NCBI GenBank assembly: GCA_947259915.1 | Contig: CAMYOC010000034.1 | Span: 1-39,196 of the forward strand | Direction: 5' to 3' | Length of the DNA: 39,196 bases | Source of the DNA: an uncultured Gammaproteobacteria bacterium | Lineage (GTDB): Bacteria; Pseudomonadota; Gammaproteobacteria; Steroidobacterales; XN24 | Shown here: positions 16,947 through 24,757 of the stretch, piece after piece | How positions within the stretch are numbered: position 1 is the first letter of the stretch | Layout of the letters: each line of letters starts with the position of its first letter | Made by a program: the position numbers and the translations under genes | Notes under the pieces: model-generated | Database searches by the model: none | Told to the model about the DNA's origin: nothing | Seen by the model: the letters and a program-made list of their open reading frames with translations, nothing else

Positions 16947-19267
16947 GGGGTGGACTCGGGGGAGGTCGGGAGCGTCATCGTAAAGATAGTGCCGCCGGCC
17001 GGATTGTCAGTAAAGCCGAGCGAACCTCCGTGGGCTTCGACGATAGAGCGGCTCAGCGACAGACCCATGCCCATACCGTCCTTTTTGGTAGTGAAGAACG
17101 GTTTGAACAACTCACCCTGATCCCCGGTTGAAATGCCTGGTCCGGCATCCGCGACAGAGATAGAGACCTCATCACCCATGTCCGCGACTACCGTGATGTC
17201 GATCCCCTGGTCGCGGTCCTCACTGTCTAGCATCGCGTCGATCGCGTTGCGGATCAGATTCAGCAGCACCTGCTGCAGCTGCACCGGGTCTGCCTGCACC
17301 CGCGGCAGCGTCTCCGGCACCTGCGAGCGCAGCGGGATGCCGTGAGCCCTGGCGTCCAGCTCCGCCAGCAGGGAGACGTCCCTCAGCACACGGTGCAAAT
17401 CGGTAGTCCGGCGACTGACAGAGCGCTGTTTGACGAAATTTCGCAGACCGAGGATGACCTGTCCGGCCCGGCGAGCCTGGTCGTGGACCTTGCCCAGGAT
17501 CGGCGCGATCTCGCCTGGACTCATGGTGCCAGCGTCCATCATTCGCTGGCAGGCCTGAACGTAGCTGGAGATGGCGGTCAACGGCTGGTTCAACTCGTGC
17601 GCGATGGCCGCAGCCATCTCGCCCATGGTTCCCAGCCGCGACGCCTGGCCGAGGCGCTCACGTTGTTGCCGTATCTCAAGCTCCGCTTCCAGTTGTTCGG
17701 TGCGATCCACGATCTGCACCACAAACATCAACGGCCGGTGGCGCAGATCGCGCACCAGCGAATAGCGGACCACGCCGTTCATAGTCGAACCGTCGCTGCG
17801 CAGATAGCGTTTTTCCTGGCGCATGTACTCGATATCACCGCGCAACAAGCCCTGGCGCAACGACTCCGCGGTAGGGCGATCGTCCGCGTGGGCGATCTCG
17901 ACGACCGGGCGACCCAACAGCCACTGCTCCTTGTAACCGAGCATGCTGCAAAGCGCCTGATTGACGCTGATGATGTTGCCCTCGATATCAAGGGTCGCCA
18001 TGCCGATCGGCGCATAATGGAAGGTCAGCCGCAGCTCTTCTTCCGCCCGTTTGAGCTGATTCTCCGTCAGGTGTTGCTCGGTGAGGTCTTCGACGGCGCA
18101 CAGCAGACCTCCGGACTGGCCGTCCACATCCTCGAGACGCTGATTACGCCAGCGGACCAAACGTCGTCCATTTGCCGTATCGATCCACAGCTGGTCGAGG
18201 GTGTTGTCGCCGGAGCCGGGCCGGCCAAGGGCATGGCTGAAACGTGACAGGGCTTGCGCACGTTCCGCCTCTGCGACAAACAACCGGAAGAAGTTGCGCC
18301 CGAGAATATCGTCTTCGGCGTGGCCGAGAAGCTCCACGCCCTGACGATTGATCAGCGTGATGTTGCCGTCTCTGTCCAGCGCGATGACCATGACACCGAC
18401 CAGGTCCAGATATCTCTCTGCCCGGTCCCGCTCGCGACGCAGATCTTGTTCGAAACGATACCGGTCGCTGACGTCCAGCAACGTGCCGCTGATCCGCCAG
18501 TGGCCCCCGGCGTCGCCGGCGGCGAAACGCGCCTGGGTCTCGACATGGCGGTAACCGCCGTCCGCCATCAGCACTCGATGCTCGATGCGCAGCGGACCGC
18601 CCTGGCGCGCGGCGTGCAGAACCGCCCGATGCACCCGTCCGCGATCATCGGCGTGGACACGGTTGAGCAAGCGCTGAACAGGCAGCGGTCCCTTCGCCGG
18701 ATCGCGATCGAGGATCCGGAACACCTCGTTCGACCAATAGGGCGCGCCATGTTCCGGGTAGGTCAGCTCGAAGCTACCCAAACGCGCCAGTTCCTGGGAC
18801 ATACGCAGATTGGCCTCGCTGCGGGCCAGGTCTGCGGCCGCCTGCTGGCGGCGAGTGATGTCCCGCACCACGATGATGAACGCAACCTTGTCACCGCCCC
18901 GGGTCTGCCCGACGGATAATTCAACCGGTATGCTGCTGCCGTCGCTGTGTCGAGCAGTGAATTCTCGCGTGGTGTCGCCCGATTCGTTGCTGAGCGCACT
19001 GAGGAGCGCCTGGGCATCGCGCGTCCGGGGTCCGCCATCATGGCCGGCGTCGATCAGACCAGCGAAGCTGTGGCCGACGATGTCGGACTCGGCATAACCG
19101 AACAGGCGCTCGGCCGCCGCGTTGAAGACTTCGATATGGCCACGTGCGTCGGTGATCAGGATGCCGTCTGGTGACGCGTCCAGCAGCGCCTCGAAACGTT
19201 CTTCGACCTGCCGGGCCTCACCCAGGAAGTCGATCTCCGTCGCGTGTTTATCTGAAGCGGGTTCCAT
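16943..19267 (-). CDS. Multi-PAS sensor histidine kinase (FixL-like)
   Basis: A 774 aa kinase without obvious membrane helices, so cytoplasmic. Four PAS-type domains are seen in order: about 22-135 (ILITDARGHIEVFNAAAERLFGY, close to FixL in wording), about 145-260 (a PAS_3 type with YWSNEVFRIL), about 270-390 (VMVIALDRDGNITLINRQGVELLG) and about 400-520 (IGMATLDIEGNIISVNQALCSMLGY). A HisKA domain with phosphosite H557 (AHELNQPLTAISSY) and a HATPase domain with N674 (NLIRNAIDAM), DAGPGIS and GMGMGLSLS follow. The first PAS lacks the histidine that holds haem in FixL at the expected place, so oxygen sensing is not supported. The ATG at 19267 is preferred; an in-frame GTG at 19321 adds 18 residues. 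It is co-expressed with the FixJ-type regulator. Confidence 0.9.
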   Translation of the reverse strand: MEPASDKHATEIDFLGEARQVEERFEALLDASPDGILITDARGHIEVFNAAAERLFGYAESDIVGHSFAGLIDAGHDGGPRTRDAQALLSALSNESGDTTREFTARHSDGSSIPVELSVGQTRGGDKVAFIIVVRDITRRQQAAADLARSEANLRMSQELARLGSFELTYPEHGAPYWSNEVFRILDRDPAKGPLPVQRLLNRVHADDRGRVHRAVLHAARQGGPLRIEHRVLMADGGYRHVETQARFAAGDAGGHWRISGTLLDVSDRYRFEQDLRRERDRAERYLDLVGVMVIALDRDGNITLINRQGVELLGHAEDDILGRNFFRLFVAEAERAQALSRFSHALGRPGSGDNTLDQLWIDTANGRRLVRWRNQRLEDVDGQSGGLLCAVEDLTEQHLTENQLKRAEEELRLTFHYAPIGMATLDIEGNIISVNQALCSMLGYKEQWLLGRPVVEIAHADDRPTAESLRQGLLRGDIEYMRQEKRYLRSDGSTMNGVVRYSLVRDLRHRPLMFVVQIVDRTEQLEAELEIRQQRERLGQASRLGTMGEMAAAIAHELNQPLTAISSYVQACQRMMDAGTMSPGEIAPILGKVHDQARRAGQVILGLRNFVKQRSVSRRTTDLHRVLRDVSLLAELDARAHGIPLRSQVPETLPRVQADPVQLQQVLLNLIRNAIDAMLDSEDRDQGIDITVVADMGDEVSISVADAGPGISTGDQGELFKPFFTTKKDGMGMGLSLSRSIVEAHGGSLGFTDNPAGGTIFTMTLPTSPESTP

Positions 19268-19400
19268 CGTGTCCGTGGCGCTCCTGTGGCTATGGCCCGA
19301 TGCTGGTCCGCGCGCGGACACCAGCCAGAGCCATCATGCGCGCCGGTCAAGGATACCGTCCACAGCGCTATCGACCCAAGCGGGCCGGCGCTGGGGACCC

Positions 19401-20357
19401 CTAGCGGAGATTGATCATCTGGCCGTCGAGGATGGCCGCCAGCCCGCGGAAGGCCGGCACCTCCTCGGTTACGAGATAGGTCGGTATCGCGGCCATGTAG
19501 TCGCTGTAACGCCCCTTCTGCTCGAACTTGCGGCGGAAATCCGAGGCCTCGAATACGTGCAGCAGCTTCGGCGTGATGCCGCCGGCGACATACACGCCGC
19601 CCAGCGCGCCGAGCGTCAGCGCCAGATTGCCGGCGGTGATGCCGAGAAACGAAAAGAAGTGGGCGAGCGCGGATTGCGCCACCTCGTCGCCGTCTTCGGC
19701 CAACTGTGTGACCTGTTCCGGCGTCACCGCATCCGCCGCCTGACCGGACAGACTGCGCAGGGCCAGATAGAGATTGCACAGACCAAAGCCCGATACCAGC
19801 CGCTCGGCGGAGACATGTCCCTGTTGTTGCCGGATCAGGGAGATGATCGTGGCTTCCCGATCATTGCTGGGAGCGAGCGTGACGTGACCGCCTTCGCCGG
19901 TGATCGCGGCCCAGCCGTCGCCCGCCGGCAGCAGACCCGACATGCCCAGCCCGGTACCTGGCCCGAGCACGGCAAGCGGCTGGCCCGGGCTGGGCGTACC
20001 GCCGCCGATCTGGTGTTTCCGATCCTCCGGCAGCCCGGGCAGAGCCATGGCCACCGCGGTGAAATCATTGACCATCAACAGGCGTTCGAGCTGCAGCGCC
20101 TGCTGCAGCGCCTGAGCCGAAAAACGCCAGCCGCGATTGGTCAGTTCTACCTCGTCGCCCTGCACCGGCGCCGCGACCGCCATCGCGGCCGCCGTCGGGC
20201 GCAGCTCCTGCGGCAGATCATCCAGATAGGCCTGCAGCACTTCGGTCAGGTTAGCGAAGCGCCGGTTCTTGAAGCGGCGTGCCAGATGAGGCTCGTCGCC
20301 AGGGTCCTGGAGTGCGCAGCGGGTGTTGGTACCGCCGAGATCGACCAAGAGACGCAT
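19401..20357 (-). CDS. glk: Glucokinase
   Basis: A 318 aa cytoplasmic kinase of the bacterial glucokinase family, phosphorylating glucose with ATP. It shows the N-terminal phosphate motif LLVDLGGTNTRCAL (3-16), the catalytic Asp in MVNDFTAVAMAL, LGPGTGLGMSGLL, the sugar-binding GEGGHVTLAP and a C-terminal AGGITPKLL. The start is the ATG at 20357 with GGAGG upstream; the track frame continues 8 residues further, but MRLLVDLGG is the natural start. It sits 69 nt downstream of a GGDEF/EAL gene and 133 nt upstream of the histidine kinase, all on the minus strand. Together with the trehalose genes it could recycle free glucose released by the GH15 enzyme. Confidence 0.92.
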   Translation of the reverse strand: MRLLVDLGGTNTRCALQDPGDEPHLARRFKNRRFANLTEVLQAYLDDLPQELRPTAAAMAVAAPVQGDEVELTNRGWRFSAQALQQALQLERLLMVNDFTAVAMALPGLPEDRKHQIGGGTPSPGQPLAVLGPGTGLGMSGLLPAGDGWAAITGEGGHVTLAPSNDREATIISLIRQQQGHVSAERLVSGFGLCNLYLALRSLSGQAADAVTPEQVTQLAEDGDEVAQSALAHFFSFLGITAGNLALTLGALGGVYVAGGITPKLLHVFEASDFRRKFEQKGRYSDYMAAIPTYLVTEEVPAFRGLAAILDGQMINLR

Positions 20358-20426
20358 GGGCAGGGGTCCTCCGACACACAAGCGAGACCAGCGGGGATTT
20401 TGTCAGCCCGCGCGCGGACGGTCGAG

Positions 20427-22535
20427 TCAGGCGGCGCGCCAGTCGCGGCCGAGGAAGTCATGGATGCTGGTCACCGGCAGCGGCGGGCTGACCAGATTGC
20501 CCTGGCCGAGATGGCAGCCGCGATCGGCCAGGAAGCGCAGTTGTTCATCGACCTCCAGACCTTCGGCCACCACCTTGAGCCCCAGGTCCTCTGCCAGCCG
20601 CAGCGTCGCGTCGACCAGCGCGATGTCATCGGGATCGGCCGGCAGGCTCATGACCAGACTGCGGTCGATCTTTATCTGCGACAGCGGCAGCTGGCGGATA
20701 CTCTGCAGTGCCATCATCCCGGTACCGAAATTGTCCAGCGCCAGCTGCACCCCGGTGCGCGCGAGCACGCTCAGATTCTCACGCACGGCCCGAGGCTCGG
20801 TCAGTAGCGTCGCCTCGGTGATTTCCAGGATCAGGCTTTCCGCGCTCAAATTCGCGTTGGTCAGGATGCGGTCGATCACATCCACAATACGGCGATGGCC
20901 GAGCTGGGCGGCCGAGAGGTTGACCGATATCGACAGCTCCGGTCGGCCGAGCACGCGCTGCCAGTCGCGGATCTGGAGGCAGGCGCTGGCCAGCACCCAC
21001 TCGCCGACCCCATTCATCATCCCTGTGGCCTCCAGGATCGGCAAGAACTCCATCGGGCGCACCAGCCCGTGCTCCGGATGATTCCAGCGCAGCAGGGTTT
21101 CCAGCGATTCGATGCGGCCGCTGCCCAGATCAGCGATCGGCTGGAACTCGAGTTCGAAGTGCTCCTGCTCCACCGCCTCGCGCAGATCACGTTCCAGCTC
21201 CGCCCGACGCGACATCTCTGCGTGCACCGAGCGCGAGTAGAAGTGGTAGGTATTGCGGCCGCTTTCCTTGGCCCGGCGCATGGCGACCTCGGCGGTCTTG
21301 ATCAGGCTGCCCGCATCATCTCCGCACTCGGGGAAGGTGGAGATGCCGATGCTGGCGGAGACAGGAATCTGGTGTTCGCGGATGGCGAACGCGGGCGCCA
21401 GGATCTCACGGATCTTGTCGGCCAGACTGGCGGCGTGTTCGTTATGGCTGAGATCTTCGAACAAGACCACGAATCCGTCGCCACCCATCCGTGCGAGGAA
21501 GTCGCCAGCGCGCAGACCATCGGCCAGGCGTCGCGCCACTTCCTTGAGCAGCAGATCTCCATTCTCGTTGCCGTAGCGATCATTGATCTGCTTCATGCCA
21601 TCCAGGTTCAGCAGCAGCACGGCCATGCGCACATGGCTGCGCTCGGCGCGGGCGATGGCCTTGCGCAGCGTCTCGACAAAAAACGCCTGGTTGGGGATGT
21701 TGGTCTGGCCGTCATGCAGTGCCAGATGGGTCAGCTCCTGCTCGGCCTTTCTGCGCGCGGTGACGTCACGGAACGAGACGACGCCGCCATTGATCTGACC
21801 GTTTACGTCCTTCAGCGGCCTGGCGTTGACGCTGAGAAAACGCCCGGCCGGCGCATCGGCGTTGCGATGGAAGATTTCCAGGTCACTGACGTTCTCGCCG
21901 CGCAGGGCCCTGGCCATTGGCCGGGCCGTGTCGCGGATGCGGGTCACGGTGTCGGCTTCATACATGCCGAAGATGTCCGTCGCCAGCGAGGACACCGAGC
22001 CCAGTCCCAACAACTCGCGTGCCGCCGCATTGACCAGCAGCAGCTTCTCCTGACGATCGGCGACGATCACGCCCTCGGTCAGATTCTTGAGTATTGAATG
22101 CAGCATCGATTCTGACTCCAGCAGCTCGCGCAGGGTCGCCGCGCGTTCGATGGCGTAACGCAGGGCGCGACCGAGGCGGTCGGCGTCGAGTTCCGAGCGC
22201 CACAGCACATCCTGGACGCCGGTGGCCAACAATTCCGCGGCCGTTTCTTCCTCGCCGTCATCGGTCACAGCGACGATCGGCAGGTCGCAATCCAGTTCGA
22301 GCAGGCGGATGGCGATCTGGGTCATGCTGGCGTCACTGAGATCGCCGGCGAGGAGCACTGCATCCACGGCGCTGGTGCCCAGCTGTTTTTTGAGCGCGTC
22401 CATATCGGGCGCCGCATTGAGCTGGAAGCGGTGACCGCGCTCGGTGGCGAGGATCCGCGCCAGGTCCTCTGAATCGCTCTCGTTCTCGGTAACGAGAAGC
22501 ACCTGATACTCTTGTCCGCGCATTGATCTGGGCAT
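20427..22535 (-). CDS. Receiver-like/PAS/GGDEF/EAL protein with degenerate motifs
   Basis: A 702 aa protein: receiver-like domain (about 10-130), PAS (about 140-260), GGDEF (about 268-435) and EAL (about 445-695). The receiver has Ala-Gly where the phospho-Asp should be (VLLAGDLSD). The GGDEF site reads GGDGF (351-355) and the first metal Asp is Asn (N310 in LLLNLDGM), so diguanylate cyclase activity is unlikely. In the EAL domain the motif is ESLETL (E479 kept), with N539, E574, K622, E658 and Q678 kept, but DDFGTG is changed to DNFGTG (601-606), losing a metal or base residue. Phosphodiesterase activity is therefore doubtful; it may instead bind c-di-GMP or GTP as an effector. Start: ATG 22535 with AAGG upstream. 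It is the first gene of the minus-strand block ending in the pseudo-receiver. Confidence 0.88.
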   Translation of the reverse strand: MPRSMRGQEYQVLLVTENESDSEDLARILATERGHRFQLNAAPDMDALKKQLGTSAVDAVLLAGDLSDASMTQIAIRLLELDCDLPIVAVTDDGEEETAAELLATGVQDVLWRSELDADRLGRALRYAIERAATLRELLESESMLHSILKNLTEGVIVADRQEKLLLVNAAARELLGLGSVSSLATDIFGMYEADTVTRIRDTARPMARALRGENVSDLEIFHRNADAPAGRFLSVNARPLKDVNGQINGGVVSFRDVTARRKAEQELTHLALHDGQTNIPNQAFFVETLRKAIARAERSHVRMAVLLLNLDGMKQINDRYGNENGDLLLKEVARRLADGLRAGDFLARMGGDGFVVLFEDLSHNEHAASLADKIREILAPAFAIREHQIPVSASIGISTFPECGDDAGSLIKTAEVAMRRAKESGRNTYHFYSRSVHAEMSRRAELERDLREAVEQEHFELEFQPIADLGSGRIESLETLLRWNHPEHGLVRPMEFLPILEATGMMNGVGEWVLASACLQIRDWQRVLGRPELSISVNLSAAQLGHRRIVDVIDRILTNANLSAESLILEITEATLLTEPRAVRENLSVLARTGVQLALDNFGTGMMALQSIRQLPLSQIKIDRSLVMSLPADPDDIALVDATLRLAEDLGLKVVAEGLEVDEQLRFLADRGCHLGQGNLVSPPLPVTSIHDFLGRDWRAA

Positions 22536-22655
22536 CCGGGCCTTGGTCGTTTGACATATTAGCCGGGTTCATCGCCGCAGGCACCCGTGGCGGGGATGCG
22601 GCGGCAAAATTTAAACCTCCGGGGCAAAACAGGCATCTACAGGGATAAGGAAGCG

Positions 22656-22718
22656 ATGAGCGGTTCCGCTACACGAGGGTCAGCTTTGCGATGCAGATGG
22701 CGGCTGTGGTCCCGATGA
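22656..22718 (+). CDS. Candidate 20-codon leader peptide overlapping the sigma gene
   Basis: An ATG at 22656 sits behind a strong AAGGA at ideal spacing, better than any site for the sigma factor itself. The frame runs 20 codons, rich in Ser, Arg and Trp (ends RCRWRLWSR), to a TGA at 22716-22718. It crosses the sigma-gene ATG at 22691 and its stop overlaps a second in-frame sigma ATG at 22715 (ATGA). This is the arrangement of a translationally coupled leader. It may also be a chance frame; no homologue is recognised. Confidence 0.3.
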   Translation: MSGSATRGSALRCRWRLWSR

Positions 22719-23272
22719 CCGGGATCGACTCCGAGGCTGCCCCCGCGGTATCGGAAACACTGCTGGTCAAACAGGCGAAGTCCGGCGACGTCGCGGCCTT
22801 TGAAGCGCTGTATCGGCTTCACGAACGGCGGGTCTATGCGCTCTGCCTGCGCATGGCCGGCAGCCGGGACCGGGCCGAGGACTGTATGCAGGAGGCGTTT
22901 GTGCAAGCCTGGCGGCGACTGGCAAATTTCGAAGGACGCAGCGCGTTTGGTACCTGGCTGCACCGGATCGCGGTCAACCAGGTGCTGAGTTTCCACCGTA
23001 AGGAAGGCCGGCGCCCGGATTTCCTCGAGATCGTGGACGATCGGACCACGGCCGGGGAGGACCGGCCAGGGCCCAGAGACGCTGGCCTGGTGATGGATCT
23101 GGAGCAGGCGGTAGCAAGCCTGCCGGCGGGTGCGAGACATGTGTTTGTGCTCAATGCGGTCCACGGATACAGCCACATCGAGACCGCAGAGATGCTGGGT
23201 GTGGCCGTCGGAACATGCAAGGCGCAGCTGCATCGAGCGCGGCGTCTGTTAGCGGAGAGGCTGGAACGATGA
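22691..23272 (+). CDS. ECF-type RNA polymerase sigma factor
   Basis: A sigma-70-family factor of 193 aa with region 2 (AAFEALYRLHERRVYALCLRMAGSRDRAEDCMQEAFVQAWRRLANFEGRSAFGTWLHRIAVNQVL in the first half) and region 4 (LPAGARHVFVLNAVHGYSHIETAEMLGVAVGTCKAQLHRARRLL at the end), joined by a short linker, so ECF class. It directs polymerase to a small regulon, often including its own operon. The start at 22691 has a distant GAGGG; the ATG at 22715 (185 aa, MTGIDSEA) is equally possible and would be coupled to the leader frame. Its TGA overlaps the ATG of the next gene (ATGA). The operon order sigma, membrane protein, DUF4097, TPR protein points to an envelope-stress type regulon, which is inference. 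Confidence 0.88.
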   Translation: MQMAAVVPMTGIDSEAAPAVSETLLVKQAKSGDVAAFEALYRLHERRVYALCLRMAGSRDRAEDCMQEAFVQAWRRLANFEGRSAFGTWLHRIAVNQVLSFHRKEGRRPDFLEIVDDRTTAGEDRPGPRDAGLVMDLEQAVASLPAGARHVFVLNAVHGYSHIETAEMLGVAVGTCKAQLHRARRLLAERLER

Positions 23273-23856
23273 CTGGAACGGATAGACCGGACAACGGGAC
23301 GGACAGGTGGCAGCAGGCCGCTTCGGGTCTGTCGGCGGAGATCGCCCCCGAGCGTGATCTGTGGCCGGATATCGCCGCGCGCATTGAGGCTGAGCCGCAT
23401 GCGCAGACAGCCCGGGGCTGGTCTGTGGCCGGCGCGCTGGCCGCTGCAGTGGCGCTGGTCGCGCTGTCCTCGTTGACGACCCTGTGGATCAGCGGTCGCG
23501 ATGCGGGTCCGGAGATCAGCCAGGTGGTGCCGCCGCCAGGCGGGTCCGCGATGATGCCTTCGGCGGCGTTTGGTCCGGACCACGAGCTGGGGCCCAAGTA
23601 TCGGCGCGCGCGCAACGAGCTGACCGTGGATCTGGAGTCGCGTTTGCAGGCGCTGCCGCCGTCGACGCGGCACACAGTGGAGCGCAACCTGGAGCAGATC
23701 CGCGTTGCCCTGGCAGAGATCAATGCGGCCCTGGCCGAGGATCCGGGCAACATGCTGCTGCAACAGCTGTTGCTGGCCGCTTATCAGGATGAATTGACCG
23801 TGCTGACCGAAGTAAATCGAATGGCGAGAAGCCTGCCGACGAGGACCGAGATATGA
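23269..23856 (+). CDS. Membrane protein, probable anti-sigma factor
   Basis: A 195 aa protein with a short cytoplasmic N-terminus containing DLWPDIAARIEAE (about 35-47), one transmembrane helix at about 52-75 (GALAAAVALVALSSLTTLWI) and a periplasmic part ending in a helical region (ARNELTVDLESRLQALPPSTRHTVERNLEQIRVALAEINAAL). The xLWPxIxxRI element before a single TM helix is common in anti-sigma partners of ECF factors. No zinc-binding HxxxCxxC is present. The 4-nt overlap with the sigma gene supports stoichiometric production. The start at ATG 23269 is fixed by that overlap. The function is inferred from context; a DUF-type periplasmic sensor is the alternative. Confidence 0.7.
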   Translation: MTGTDRPDNGTDRWQQAASGLSAEIAPERDLWPDIAARIEAEPHAQTARGWSVAGALAAAVALVALSSLTTLWISGRDAGPEISQVVPPPGGSAMMPSAAFGPDHELGPKYRRARNELTVDLESRLQALPPSTRHTVERNLEQIRVALAEINAALAEDPGNMLLQQLLLAAYQDELTVLTEVNRMARSLPTRTEI

Positions 23857-24734
23857 GGACGATGTTTGCAACGCTGGCGCTGATGAGCCTGGCGCCGATG
23901 GCCTGGGCCGGAACCGAGATCAACGAGAGCGCCGACGCCCACCCGCGCGGCCAGGTCGAGGTGTCCAATGTCAGCGGCTCGGTGGAAGTCACCGGCTGGG
24001 AGCGGGAGCAGGTTCAGGTGAGCGGCATGCTGGGCCGGGGGTCCGAGGGTCTGATCTTTGAGCCTGATGGCGAGCGGACCTTTATCAAGGTGGAGCTGCC
24101 GCGCTCCGGCAACAACGTGGCCGGCTCGGATCTGAAGGTGATGGTGCCCAGGGGCAGCCGGGTCTCGGTGACGGCAGTATCCGCCGATGTCGACGTGCGC
24201 AACGTTTTGGGCGCCTTGCGCATCCAGTCAGTGAGTGGCGATCTGGATCTGGAGGTGTTCAAGGAAGACGTGGAGGCCAAGACCGTCAGCGGCGATTTCC
24301 GCATCCGCGGCCATGACGAACCCGCGCTGGTGACCGTGACCAGTGTCAGCGGTGACGGCGAAGTCACCGGGGTCCGCGGAGAACTGGTGGCGCAATCGGT
24401 CACCGGCACGCTGGAGGTCGAAGGCAAGCAAATGAGTCGCGCCCGGCTGCGCACCACCAATGGTGACATCGATCTGAGGTTTGGCTTTGCTCCCGGGGCG
24501 AGACTGGATATGGAAGCTATCAACGGGGACCTGCGCCTCGATATACTGGGCGCGGTTAATGCTGAATTTGATATCGAGACGTTCAATGGCTCGATCGACA
24601 ACTCTTTCGGGCCCGATCCGGTGCGTACCAGCAAGTACACGCCGGGCCGGGACCTGCGCTTCACCCAGGGAGAGGGCGACGCCCGCATCCGCATCAAGAC
24701 CCTCAACGGCGGTATCACGCTGCGTAACGACTGA
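23853..24734 (+). CDS. DUF4097-family secreted beta-repeat protein
   Basis: A 293 aa exported protein with signal peptide MRTMFATLALMSLAPMAWA. The mature part is a series of short repeating beta units: NVSGSVEVTGW, AVSADVDVRNVLGALRIQSVSGDLDLEV, TVSGDFRIRG, SVSGDGEVTGV, SVTGTLEVEG, TTNGDIDLRF, AINGDLRLDI and TFNGSIDNSF. Each has an S/N-G-D/S core, as in DUF4097 or adhesin-like beta-solenoids. There are no catalytic motifs. The family is frequently found next to ECF sigma/anti-sigma pairs and is presumed to act at the cell envelope. It overlaps the upstream gene by 4 nt and is followed after 23 nt by the TPR gene, so all four are one operon. Confidence 0.85.
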   Translation: MRTMFATLALMSLAPMAWAGTEINESADAHPRGQVEVSNVSGSVEVTGWEREQVQVSGMLGRGSEGLIFEPDGERTFIKVELPRSGNNVAGSDLKVMVPRGSRVSVTAVSADVDVRNVLGALRIQSVSGDLDLEVFKEDVEAKTVSGDFRIRGHDEPALVTVTSVSGDGEVTGVRGELVAQSVTGTLEVEGKQMSRARLRTTNGDIDLRFGFAPGARLDMEAINGDLRLDILGAVNAEFDIETFNGSIDNSFGPDPVRTSKYTPGRDLRFTQGEGDARIRIKTLNGGITLRND

Positions 24735-24757
24735 ACCCGTCCGCGGGAGGGGCTGAG

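Noticed and set aside
22551..22556. TTGACA as -35 of the sigma operon
   Set aside because: No -10-like hexamer lies 16-18 nt downstream.
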